From positions 1 through 64,000 of the forward strand of contig NZ_MUKA01000111.1 in assembly GCF_002150735.1 (NCBI RefSeq): a stretch of DNA of 64,000 nt, in the 5' to 3' direction. This DNA comes from Streptomyces africanus. Its GTDB lineage: Bacteria > Actinomycetota > Actinomycetes > Streptomycetales > Streptomycetaceae. Made by a program: the position numbers and the translations under genes. Below the pieces are notes generated by a model that was not told the DNA's origin, did no database searches, and saw nothing but the letters and a program-made list of their open reading frames with translations. How positions within the stretch are numbered: the first letter of the stretch is position 1; every line of letters begins with the position of its first letter. Of this stretch, positions 41,846-49,936 are shown piece after piece.

Positions 41846-43184
41846 TCGCCGACTGGCCGGCGAAGAACACCGACTCCTCACGGATGAGCGCTCCCGGGCC
41901 CGGGGCGTGAATCACCATGCCGTCGCCGCTCCAGATGCCGACGTGACCGAGGTCGTCGTGGAAGAAGACCAGGTCTCCGGCCTGGGCGTCAGCGAGCGAG
42001 ACCTGCACTCCCGCTCCCCACTGGGCCTGGGTCGTCCGGGGAAGCGTGACGCCGGCAGTTTTCCACGCCGCCTGGGTCAGACCGGGGGCGTCGTACGACC
42101 CCGGCCCGACCGCGCCCCACACACAGGGCCGACCGATCTGCGCTCGGGCGAACGCGACCACCCGCTCGGCCTGGGTGCTGTGGCCGGCGTCCGGCGACAG
42201 CCAGGAGCCACCGTGAACACCGGCCGTGAAGGTGGTGAACGGAGTCTCGCCTGCCGAGAAGGTAACCGGTTCCGTCGGGGTGGGTGCGGTGGCCGGTTCG
42301 GGTGCGGTGGTCGGCTCGGCGGGCACTGGCCCAACAGGGGCCGCCAGGACAGATGCAGGGATGCTCGGCAGACCGGCGCCATGGGTCGCGGTGGTCACGT
42401 CGGCCGATGGACCGGAGGTGTAGTACGCGGTGGGATCGGCTGACAGCGCCATGGCATACGTTTCGGTCGCGCCGGCCGCCGGACCGGCACCGTACGTCTC
42501 CCACCCGCCTTGCGCGACGGTGGGCAGCGCCGCGGCGGACTGCGGGCCGGGCAGTGGACCGGACTCCGGGGCAGGCGCTGGTACGGGCTCGTACAGCGGT
42601 CGCGCCGCCACGTCGCCGACGACCGGCTGTCCACCGGCGCGCCAGGCATTCTCGTCCCACCGGGAATCGCCCGCCGCAGCCGGTGCGACACGCCGGCCGG
42701 AGAGCTCCGGGAGGACTCCAGTGGCCGGTGCCTTGGCTGATCCGCCGGTCAACTCCCCCGCAATGCCGGTGGGCGCCTGGGGCGCTTCGAGAGCGCGGGG
42801 CTCCGCAGGACGTTCCGCCGGGCGCACGGGCCGTGCCGCCTGGGGCGCGCGGTCGGGACGGGCCGGCAACCTCCTGTCCGGCTGCGACACCGGCACGGTC
42901 GGGCCCAGCTTGGCACGGGCGGCGTCGAACCACTGCCGGGCAAGAGTTCCGATCGCGGGGTCCGTCTCCCCCTGGGACGGGGCGCTGGCGGCCGTGCCCC
43001 GCTGGCGCGGGATCGCTGCGAAGCGGGTCGCGTTGAAGGTACCCGTGTCGCTCTCGGCCCGGTCGTAGAGGCTGTCGATCCGCCGCCGGACCTCGTCAGG
43101 GCTCGGCCCTTCGCTCTGGCCAAGGGAGTCGGCCTTGCCCGCGGAGTCGGTCACTCCGGGGCGCGAGGTTCGTTCCATCGCCAT
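41820..43184 (-). CDS. NlpC/P60-domain protein with substituted catalytic Cys
   Basis: About 454 residues from ATG 43184, with AAGGAG upstream; ATG 43250 is also in frame. An acidic N-terminal region with a helical PSPDEVRRRIDSLYDRAES is followed by some 250 Pro/Ala/Glu-rich residues and a C-terminal NlpC/P60 domain (about 345-454). The usual YVWGxxGPxSxDCSGL motif reads CVWGAVGPGSYDAPGL here, so the catalytic Cys is Ala. The His (DLGHVGIWSGDG) remains, and one Cys sits six residues before the normal GxxGP block. No clear signal peptide. It may bind peptidoglycan without cleaving it. Confidence 0.82.
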   Translation of the reverse strand: MAMERTSRPGVTDSAGKADSLGQSEGPSPDEVRRRIDSLYDRAESDTGTFNATRFAAIPRQRGTAASAPSQGETDPAIGTLARQWFDAARAKLGPTVPVSQPDRRLPARPDRAPQAARPVRPAERPAEPRALEAPQAPTGIAGELTGGSAKAPATGVLPELSGRRVAPAAAGDSRWDENAWRAGGQPVVGDVAARPLYEPVPAPAPESGPLPGPQSAAALPTVAQGGWETYGAGPAAGATETYAMALSADPTAYYTSGPSADVTTATHGAGLPSIPASVLAAPVGPVPAEPTTAPEPATAPTPTEPVTFSAGETPFTTFTAGVHGGSWLSPDAGHSTQAERVVAFARAQIGRPCVWGAVGPGSYDAPGLTQAAWKTAGVTLPRTTQAQWGAGVQVSLADAQAGDLVFFHDDLGHVGIWSGDGMVIHAPGPGALIREESVFFAGQSAIKGAVRPA

Positions 43185-43417
43185 GGAAAAGGGCGCTCCT
43201 TCCGTCCGAGAGCGCACAAAACCACCTGCCTGTCGGAGGAAGTCGTGCACGCAGTGGTCAACTTAGCCAACTTGTGAGCCTTCCGTGAAGATCGAAGACC
43301 GAAAACGCCCGATATGCTTCTGTGACCTTCACCCCTCCATTCGCAGCGCCTACGCAATCCACCCCACAGACATAGACCTTGGACCACATGGGGACATCGC
43401 GGGCGGCTGAGGGAGCG

Positions 43418-43880
43418 TCAAGAGGGCGGGAGGTGCGCGTCGAAGAGATGGATCCCCCGCCGGGCCGTTGCCCTGCCGCCGAACAGGCCGTAGTGAAGCA
43501 ACCGGGCAAGAAGGAGGTACGCCAGGGCTGTCATGAGCGACCCGGCAGCCAAGGCGGGGGCAGTGCACCACGTTCCCTCTCCCAAGCCGGCGCACGCACG
43601 CGCCACGGCCCGGCCCAGCCCAGCAGCCGGGCCCCGCGGCGCAAGCCAGTTTCACGTAGGTGCGGTGCAGGCCGCCGTCGTCGATACGGCCCCCGAGCCG
43701 GCTGCGCAGCAGGAACGCGGTGAGCGCGAGGCCAGTGACGTGGGAGAGGGTGTAGGCCCCGGCCATGCCCCATCACCGCCCAGCGGGCGGGCAGCAGCGG
43801 CTGACAGGCCGTGGCCAGGGCGATGTTCACGCGCGCGATCCAGGCCGCCATGACGTCGACCGCCGGGAGTCGGCCTTTAA
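43418..43880 (-). pseudogene. MurJ/MviN-type lipid II flippase remnant in three frames
   Basis: On the minus strand, reading from 43860, WIARVNIALATACQPLLPARWAVMG lies in one frame, AGAYTLSHVTGLALTAFLLR and RLGGRIDDGGLHRTYVKLA in a second, and GTWCTAPALAAGSLMTALAY plus LLLARLLHYG in a third. In order these match consecutive membrane helices of the C-terminal half of actinobacterial MurJ-like flippases. At least two frameshifts and the missing N-terminal half show it is decayed. A functional murJ must be elsewhere. Confidence 0.7.
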
Positions 43881-43943
43881 CGGGTGCAGCCGCGCACGAT
43901 CCGTGTTGCCGCCCACCGCCGTGCGCATGGGGTGTCCCCCCGT

Positions 43944-44636
43944 CTACCTCTCCCCCCGACTCACCCGTGCCCAGCCCCACGTGCCTGTCACGACGATCAG
44001 CGCTGCCAGGCCGCCGATCAATCCTTTGTACGCGCCGGGGTCCAGGTCCACTTCCGTGTCCTCGTCCTCCAGCGGACCGGCTGCGCCCTTGGGGTCGTAC
44101 AGCACGCGCAGTGTGTCGCCTGGCTCAATCCTGTGCGGATCGCAGCCGTCCGTCATCCGGGGTGAGATCTCCCGGCCGTCGCGGGTGCGGAGCGTGCACT
44201 CGTCGGTCTTGCCGTTGTCGACGTCGACGACGACGGCCTCGGTCCACCGGCCCCTCTTCTCCAGCCCCCGCTCTTCGCCGGCCTCTCGGGTGACGACCGC
44301 CAGCACGATCGCGGCAGGGAGCACAACGGTGATCGCCACGATGGCCGGTTTCGGCGCCTTCTTGTGCTTGACGTGGCGGAGCAGGACGCCGGGCACCAGG
44401 ATGAGCGCCAGGGGTATCGCCAGCGCGGAGGTGGCGAAGGCCGGGCCGCGCAGGAAGGCCGGCAGGGGCACCACCGGCGCGAACCACATCAGGGCCACCG
44501 AGGCCGCTACGCCCACGCTGTTGAACAGAAACCAGTGGATCGGGCCCGTACGGCGTCGAGGAGGAGCGTTCTCGGCCGGCGGGGCCGTTCGGTCGCCTCC
44601 TGCCGCCGGCCCGCGTAGGTTCCTGTCCGTTGCCAT
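43944..44636 (-). CDS. Membrane protein, DUF3592-like
   Basis: 230 residues. A Pro/Arg-rich cytosolic N-terminus is followed by helices near 33-52, 57-82 and 94-115, an extracytoplasmic or cytosolic domain containing TEAVVVDVDNGKTDECTLRTRDGREIS and DTLRVLYDPKGAAGP, and a last helix near 206-225. The TEAVVVDV...G-DTLRVLYDP layout is that of DUF3592 proteins, which are widespread and uncharacterised. It stands alone. Confidence 0.75.
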   Translation of the reverse strand: MATDRNLRGPAAGGDRTAPPAENAPPRRRTGPIHWFLFNSVGVAASVALMWFAPVVPLPAFLRGPAFATSALAIPLALILVPGVLLRHVKHKKAPKPAIVAITVVLPAAIVLAVVTREAGEERGLEKRGRWTEAVVVDVDNGKTDECTLRTRDGREISPRMTDGCDPHRIEPGDTLRVLYDPKGAAGPLEDEDTEVDLDPGAYKGLIGGLAALIVVTGTWGWARVSRGER

Positions 44637-44700
44637 GCGCTCTTTCTCCGTCTACGTCGGCTCGTTGACGGACGAGCCTACGGGGCGCGGATTCCAAGTG

Positions 44701-44736
44701 GGCTTGTAGTGCGTAGGCACCAGGACAGGTGCGTGG
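44701..44736 (+). repeat. 36-bp inverted repeat, left copy
   Basis: Begins GGCTTGTAGTGCG and ends ACAGGTGCGTGG. It is matched on the opposite strand at 49901-49936 in 33 of 36 positions. The two copies bound a 5.2-kb segment. The left copy lies in the 44637-44947 gap, which holds no convincing gene. Confidence 0.8.
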
Positions 44737-44880
44737 CTGGTCCGGGTGCACCAGGCCAGGACGGCTGCGGGGGACGATGCCCGCCAGGGCGCCGGAGGGA
44801 AGTGTGGGAGGCGCGCGGATCTCGCGCATTCCTCTTCTCTCGTGGTGTCTGGAGTGATCAGCAGGTGGCGAATTTTCTTT

Positions 44881-44892
44881 GTCCGATCGGAC
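44881..44892. promoter_or_regulatory. Palindromic operator before the MFS gene
   Basis: GTCCGATCGGAC, a perfect 12-bp palindrome 55 bases upstream of the GTG start and preceded by a short AT-rich run. Typical size for a TetR/MarR site. No dedicated regulator gene is adjacent. Confidence 0.45.
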
Positions 44893-44947
44893 GGTGGGCG
44901 TTCTGCACCGAGTCGCAGCAGGTGTTCGAACTGCTGGAGGAGCGCCG

Positions 44948-46360
44948 GTGAAAGGGATGTCCTTATCCGAAGCCGTGGTCTCCCCCTCCCGCATCGGATG
45001 GCTGTCGATCGGCGCGCTCGGCATCCTGGCACTCGCCCTCGGCACCCTGCAGTCAGTGGTGGAGCCCGCGCTCCCGCTGCTCCAACGTGAGCTGGGAGTC
45101 AGTCCTGCCGAAGGGGCTTTGATCGGCAACGCACTCCTCATCACCGGCGCGGTCATCACACCCGTCGCGGGCAAACTCGGCGACCGCTACGGCGGAAAGC
45201 GGGTGCTGGTCCGGCTGATGGCCGTGGTTTCGGTGGGTGGAGTGATGGCCGGTCTGGCGCCGAACCTGCCGGTGTTGTTGCTCGGGCAGGTGTTGCAGGG
45301 CGTCATGGTGGGTGCGCTGCCCCTCTCGTTCATCCTGGTGCGCAAACACCTCACGGCGGGACAGTCACAAGCGGCCATCGGGCTGGTCGTCGCGCTGTTC
45401 ACGGGCGGCGGCATGGTGGGCATGCTGTTTGCCGGGCCGATCGCGGAAGGCCTGTCCTGGCGGTGGATGTTCGCGCTACCGACGATCGCGATCGTCGCGA
45501 CGACGTTGGTCGTGACGCGGCTGATGCCGCATGATCCGCCGATCCCGTCGGGCAACGGGATCGACTGGCCCGGCACGGTGCTGCTGAGTGGCACGTTGCT
45601 CGCGTTCATGCTCGGGCTCGTGACGGTGACGAGGGACGGCGGCGTGCCGTCGCTCAGGGTCGGTGCCATCGCGGCGGTCGTGGTCGCCCTCGCGACCGGG
45701 TGGGTCGTCGTCGAGCGCCGGGCGGCCGCGCCGATGGTCGATCTGCGCATGCTGGCGAAGCCCGCGATGTGGAACGCGTGTGTGCTCACCTTCGTCATCA
45801 CCGCCAGTTCCGGGATGGTGCTCTTTCTCCTCCCGCAGCTGTTGGCGGTGTCGGGCGACGGGTACGGCTTCGGAGCCGGCACCACCGACATCGGACTGTT
45901 CCTGCTGCCCGGCGCCGTCGCCGGGGCGGTGAGCGATTCGGTCGGCGGGATCGCGGCGCGGCGTTTCGGCCCGCGTGCCGTGGTCATCGTGGGCACGGTC
46001 GTCACGGCGTCCACGTTGATCGCCCTGGCGTCGCTGCACACCGCGGAATGGCAGCTCGTCCTCGCGAAGGTGCTGACCGCGTTCGCCGCGGGCGTCGGAA
46101 CCACGGCGCTGCTCGCCGGCACGGCCACCGCCATCGAGACCAAGGACATCGGCATCGCCACCAGCCTGCTCGTGGTCACTCGCGTGGTCGGCGTCGCCCT
46201 GGGCGCCCAGGTCGCCGGCGCGATCCTCGACGCCGGTGCCGAGCCGATGACGGGCCGGCCGGCTGAATCGGCTTTCGTCACCGGGTTCGCCGTGGCCGGC
46301 CTCGTCGCCGCGTTGTCCCTGCTCTTTGTCCGTATCACGAAGAAAGGAGTCCAGGCATGA
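44948..46360 (+). CDS. MFS drug exporter (DHA2-like, 14 helices likely)
   Basis: 470 residues from GTG 44948, with GGAGGAG 5 bases upstream; ATG 44957 is also possible. Membrane helices fill the chain; motif A appears as GKLGDRYGGKRVLV after helix 2, and QRELGVSPAEGALIGNALLI is typical of DHA2 antiporters. Codon 6 is TTA (44963-44965), so translation should depend on the bldA tRNA. The stop overlaps the FAD monooxygenase start as ATGA. Exporter plus hydroxylase suggests resistance to, or tailoring of, an aromatic antibiotic. Confidence 0.9.
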   Translation: MKGMSLSEAVVSPSRIGWLSIGALGILALALGTLQSVVEPALPLLQRELGVSPAEGALIGNALLITGAVITPVAGKLGDRYGGKRVLVRLMAVVSVGGVMAGLAPNLPVLLLGQVLQGVMVGALPLSFILVRKHLTAGQSQAAIGLVVALFTGGGMVGMLFAGPIAEGLSWRWMFALPTIAIVATTLVVTRLMPHDPPIPSGNGIDWPGTVLLSGTLLAFMLGLVTVTRDGGVPSLRVGAIAAVVVALATGWVVVERRAAAPMVDLRMLAKPAMWNACVLTFVITASSGMVLFLLPQLLAVSGDGYGFGAGTTDIGLFLLPGAVAGAVSDSVGGIAARRFGPRAVVIVGTVVTASTLIALASLHTAEWQLVLAKVLTAFAAGVGTTALLAGTATAIETKDIGIATSLLVVTRVVGVALGAQVAGAILDAGAEPMTGRPAESAFVTGFAVAGLVAALSLLFVRITKKGVQA

Positions 46361-47580
46361 CACCGACCGGTCTGTCGACGGGCGTGAGTACTACCGCGAA
46401 GCGCACAGTTCTGATCTCGGGGGCCAGTATCGCCGGGCCCGCGTTGGCGTACTGGCTGCACCGGTCCGGATGCGCGGTCACCGTGGTGGAGAAGGCAGGC
46501 GCACTGCGCGACGGTGGTTACCCGATCGACGTCCGCGGTACCGCGGTGGAGGTGGTCCGGCGGATGGGGATACTGCCGCAATTGCAGGACGCGCACATCG
46601 ACTTGCGTCGCTGCACCTTCCTCGACGCCGATGGCGGTGAAGTGGCCTCGCTCAGCCCGCGTGCCGTTGCGGGCGGGGTCGAGGGCCAGGACCTCGAGGT
46701 GCGGCGTGGGGATCTGGCCGCGATCCTCTACGCGACAGTCCGTGACGACGTGGAATTTCTGTTCGGCGACTCCATCGACACTCTCGACCAGTCCGGACCA
46801 GGGGTCGACGTCACGTTCCACAGTGGTCGACAGCGCACGTTCGACCTGGTGGTCGGCGCCGACGGTATGCACTCACATACCCGGGAGTCCCTGTTCGGCC
46901 CCGAGGAACAGTTCCACCGCTACCTCGGGTACTGCTTCGCCATATTCACCATGCCGAACACCTTCGGGCTCTCCCGCGAGGTCATGGTGTGGAACACCCC
47001 GGGGAAAGCCGCGGCCCTCTACGCCGTCGGGGACAGCGACGAGCTGCACGCCTTCCTGAACTTCCACCAGTCGGAACCGCCGTTGGACGCCCTCCGCGAC
47101 CCCGACGCCCAGCGGAACCTGGTCGCCTCGGTCTTCGCGGGCGCGGGCTGGGAGGTCCCTGCCATGGTCAACGCCATGCACGACGCCGATGACCTGTTCT
47201 TCGACACGGCCGGTCAGATCCGCATGCCCCACTGGTCCAGTGGCCGCGTCGCGCTCGTCGGCGACGCCGCGTACGCACCCTCGTTCCTCACCGGACAGGG
47301 CTCGAGCCTCGCACTGGTCGGTGCCTACATGCTCGCCAACGGGACAGCCACGAACCGGGACCACAGCTCGGCCTTCGCCGCCTACGAACGCGACACGCGC
47401 GAGTTCGTGGCCATGAATCAGGCGCTGGTCGACAACGGTGCGGCCACGCTCTTCCCCACCACGGCGCGGGCCCTGGAACAACGCAACACCATGCTGCGTG
47501 ACCTCGTCACCCTGCCCTCCGCTACAGCACGACCGGCCCACTCAGCGCTCGGGCTGCCGGAATTCACCCCGATGCGATGA
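46357..47580 (+). CDS. FAD-dependent aromatic monooxygenase (PHBH-like)
   Basis: 407 residues. The N-terminal FAD motif is VLISGASIAGPALAYWLHRSG followed by VVEKAG; the middle has the DG-type FDLVVGADGMHSHTR, and the GD motif is RVALVGDAAYAPSFLTGQGSSLALVGAYMLA. This is the group A flavin hydroxylase family that includes PHBH, TetX and rifampicin monooxygenases. Translationally coupled to the exporter, so both are presumably gated by the exporter's TTA codon. Resistance or tailoring; substrate unknown. Confidence 0.9.
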   Translation: MTPTGLSTGVSTTAKRTVLISGASIAGPALAYWLHRSGCAVTVVEKAGALRDGGYPIDVRGTAVEVVRRMGILPQLQDAHIDLRRCTFLDADGGEVASLSPRAVAGGVEGQDLEVRRGDLAAILYATVRDDVEFLFGDSIDTLDQSGPGVDVTFHSGRQRTFDLVVGADGMHSHTRESLFGPEEQFHRYLGYCFAIFTMPNTFGLSREVMVWNTPGKAAALYAVGDSDELHAFLNFHQSEPPLDALRDPDAQRNLVASVFAGAGWEVPAMVNAMHDADDLFFDTAGQIRMPHWSSGRVALVGDAAYAPSFLTGQGSSLALVGAYMLANGTATNRDHSSAFAAYERDTREFVAMNQALVDNGAATLFPTTARALEQRNTMLRDLVTLPSATARPAHSALGLPEFTPMR

Positions 47581-47620
47581 CCTAGTACTCCTGCCGGGCT
47601 TCTCCCCTACGCGGAGGGGG

Positions 47621-47646
47621 CGGGACGGTCTTGGCGGACCGTCCCG
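47621..47646. terminator. Bidirectional hairpin terminator
   Basis: Perfect arms CGGGACGGTC (47621-47630) and GACCGTCCCG (47637-47646) around a 6-base loop, placed between the convergent monooxygenase and response regulator genes. Confidence 0.7.
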
Positions 47647-47667
47647 CGAGGGGCTCCCGGTACCGGA

Positions 47668-48360
47668 CTACGGCAGGCGGTCGGTACCGACGTCGGGGAT
47701 GGCGTGGGCCAGGCCCGTCCGGTAGGCGATGACCACGAGTTGCGCCCGGTCGCGGGCCTCCAGTTTCGTCATGGCGCGCTGTACGTGGGCGCGGACGGTG
47801 AAGGGGCTGAGGTACATCCGCTCGGCGATCTCCTGGTTGGACAGGCCGGTCGCGACCAGGGCCACCATCTCGCGTTCGCGCGGGGTGAGGACGGCGAGCT
47901 GTTCGGGGTGGTGCGGCGGGGCGTTGTCCGGTGTGGCCAGGAAACGGGCGACCAGGGAGCGGGTCGCTGCGGGGGACAGAAGCGTGTCGCCGTCGGCGAT
48001 CGTACGCACGGCGTCCGCCAGGTCCTCGGCCCCGATGCCCTTGCCGATGAAGCCGCCGGCCCCCGCGCGCAGCGCCTGGGCGATGTACTCGTCGGTCTCG
48101 TACGTGGTGAGGATCAGGATGCGGCTGGCGCGCAGTTCGGGGTCCGCGCAGATCTCCGAGGTGGCGGTGAGACCGTCCATCTCGGGCATACGGATGTCCA
48201 TGACCACCACGTCCGGGCGCAGTTGGCGGGTGAGTCTCACCGCCTCCCGGCCGTCGCCGGCCTCGCCGACCACGGTGATGTCGTCGGCGCTTTCGAGAAG
48301 CATGCGGAAGGCGCCGCGCAGCAGGGCCTGGTCGTCGGCGAGGAGAACCCTGAGCGTCAC
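47668..48360 (-). CDS. NarL/LuxR-type response regulator
   Basis: 230 residues. Receiver domain about 1-120 with acidic pocket ADD at 8-10, phosphoacceptor Asp55 in VVVMDIRMPEMDG and Lys in GFIGKG; LuxR helix-turn-helix about 160-220 (LTPREREMVALVATGLSNQEIAERMYLSPFTVRAHVQRAM). It is paired with the kinase encoded directly upstream (ATGA overlap). Such pairs often control a neighbouring transporter; here the truncated MMPL gene is the likely former target. Confidence 0.95.
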   Translation of the reverse strand: MTLRVLLADDQALLRGAFRMLLESADDITVVGEAGDGREAVRLTRQLRPDVVVMDIRMPEMDGLTATSEICADPELRASRILILTTYETDEYIAQALRAGAGGFIGKGIGAEDLADAVRTIADGDTLLSPAATRSLVARFLATPDNAPPHHPEQLAVLTPREREMVALVATGLSNQEIAERMYLSPFTVRAHVQRAMTKLEARDRAQLVVIAYRTGLAHAIPDVGTDRLP

Positions 48361-49685
48361 GGCGTGTCCCCGGCCTCTCCGTCGCCCGTCCGTCCGTCAC
48401 CTGTCGCTTTGCCGGCCATCCGTCCCCCCTCGGTGATTGTCGCTCTGTCAGCGTCGCGTGTCGTGTCCTTGACGGGCGGGAGGGGCAACTGGGCGGAGAC
48501 GAGGAAACCGCCCTCCGGGCGCCTGCCCGCGGAGAGGTGTCCCCCGACCGCCGTGGCACGTTCACGCATCCCGATCAGACCGTAACCGGGCGGCCGGTCC
48601 GGCATCGTGGACTCACTCGGTCCCGTGGACGCGGTCGGCGCCGTACGCGTGTCCCGTCCGTCGTCGGCGACGGTGATGGTCACGCGGTCGCGGGTCCAGG
48701 TGAGGCGGACCCGGGCGCTCCCGGTGCCGGCGTGCTTGGTCACGTTGGTCAGGGCCTCCTGGACGATGCGGTAGGCGGTGAGGTCCACTCCCGGCGGCAG
48801 CGGCCTGGCCGTGCCCTCCTGGTGCACCGACACCTCCAGGCCCGCGCGGCGGAAGGACTCCAGAAGCGCGGGAAGCCGGGACAGCCCGGGTGCCGGCTCG
48901 GCGGGCGTGGCCGCGTCCCCGGACTGACGCAGCAGACCGACCGTGGCCCGCAGGTCGTCGAGCGCGTCGGCGGTGGTCTCGACGAGTTCCTTCAGGCTCT
49001 TGCGGGTCTGCTCCGGGCGGGCGTCGAAGAGGTGGGCGGCGACGGTGGCCTGCGCGTTGGCCAGGGTGATCTGATGGGCCACCAGGTCGTGCAACTCCCG
49101 GGCGATGCGCACCCGTTCCTCGGCCACCCTCCGGCGCGCCTCGCTGTCCCGGCTCTCCTCGGCCCGACGGGCCCGCTCCTCCACGGCCGCCAGGTAGGCC
49201 CGTCGGTTGCGCACCGAGTGACCGAGTACGCCGGCCACCAGTGGGAACACCGCCACCACTCCCGTCCTGCTCGCGTCCTTCCATGAGAAGTCCTCGAACA
49301 GGGGGATCGAGGTAGCCAGCGCCACGGAAGCGAGCAACACCGCGCTCGCCGCGCGCCGTTCGGAGCGCGCGGCGAGCGAGTAGGAGTAGGCGCTGATCAC
49401 GGCGGGTGCCACGATGAGCGGGGTGAGCAGGAGGCCCAGGGGCGGCACCAGCACGCCGACCGCGGTCGTGGCCGCCAGGGCGGCCAGGGGTGCCCGGTGC
49501 CGCACCGGCAGCACGGCACAGGACACCACGGCGAGGACGTAGACGGCGGCGGGCGGCGCCGACAGCGTGTCGTCGACCTGCAGCACCCCGCCGAGCAGAC
49601 AGAACGCGAACGCCGTCGCCGTGATCGCCGCCTCCCGCCACCACGCGCCGCGTGATCGCGGACCACCGCCACCCGGTTTCGTCAT
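48357..49685 (-). CDS. NarL-type sensor histidine kinase
   Basis: 442 residues from ATG 49685; an in-frame start at 49757 would overlap the MMPL tail. Five or six N-terminal hydrophobic segments (about 15-165) form a membrane sensor without a large outside domain. The HisKA_3 dimerisation motif is RIARELHDLVAHQITLANAQ, with the phosphoacceptor His in ELHDL, and the ATP-binding domain ends GYGLIGMRERATAVGG. Coupled to its response regulator by ATGA. Confidence 0.95.
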   Translation of the reverse strand: MTKPGGGGPRSRGAWWREAAITATAFAFCLLGGVLQVDDTLSAPPAAVYVLAVVSCAVLPVRHRAPLAALAATTAVGVLVPPLGLLLTPLIVAPAVISAYSYSLAARSERRAASAVLLASVALATSIPLFEDFSWKDASRTGVVAVFPLVAGVLGHSVRNRRAYLAAVEERARRAEESRDSEARRRVAEERVRIARELHDLVAHQITLANAQATVAAHLFDARPEQTRKSLKELVETTADALDDLRATVGLLRQSGDAATPAEPAPGLSRLPALLESFRRAGLEVSVHQEGTARPLPPGVDLTAYRIVQEALTNVTKHAGTGSARVRLTWTRDRVTITVADDGRDTRTAPTASTGPSESTMPDRPPGYGLIGMRERATAVGGHLSAGRRPEGGFLVSAQLPLPPVKDTTRDADRATITEGGRMAGKATGDGRTGDGEAGDTP

Positions 49686-49692
49686 GGCCGGC

Positions 49693-49911
49693 TCAGTCCC
49701 GGCCGACGGGGAGCCGCCGCACCGCTGCGTCCGGCGCGGTCGCGGAGGCAGGGACACGCCTGCTCAGTGCCTCATCCTCGATATCGACATTCGGCAGCAC
49801 ACGGTTCAGGATACGAGGCAGCCACCAGGCCCGGTGGCCGAGCAGTGCGAGGACCGCGGGTGCGTTCGCCATCCGGACCACGAAGGCGTCGAACGCGAGC
49901 CCACTCACCTG
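49693..49911 (-). pseudogene. MMPL-family transporter, C-terminal tail only
   Basis: The frame reads SGLAFDAFVVRMANAPAVLALLGHRAWWLPRILNRVLPNVDIEDEALSRR, the last membrane helix and cytosolic tail of actinobacterial MMPL lipid/drug exporters (normally over 700 residues). Everything upstream is gone; similarity begins at GLAFDAF exactly where the 36-bp repeat copy ends (49901). It lies 7 bases before the kinase start, so the original operon was MMPL-kinase-regulator. Confidence 0.8.
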
Positions 49912-49936
49912 CCCTGGTGCCTGCGCACTACAAGCC
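49901..49936 (-). repeat. 36-bp inverted repeat, right copy
   Basis: On the minus strand begins GGCTTGTAGTGCG and ends GCAGGTGAGTGG. It differs at three positions from the left copy at 44701. It contains the TAG stop of the SDR gene at 49928 and its inner end is the breakpoint of the MMPL tail. Confidence 0.8.

Noticed and set aside
44709..44951. Small plus-strand gene ending QQVFELLEERR just before the MFS gene
   Set aside because: Only the last dozen codons look protein-like. The frame begins inside the 36-bp repeat and has no ribosome site, so at most it is the end of a lost regulator.
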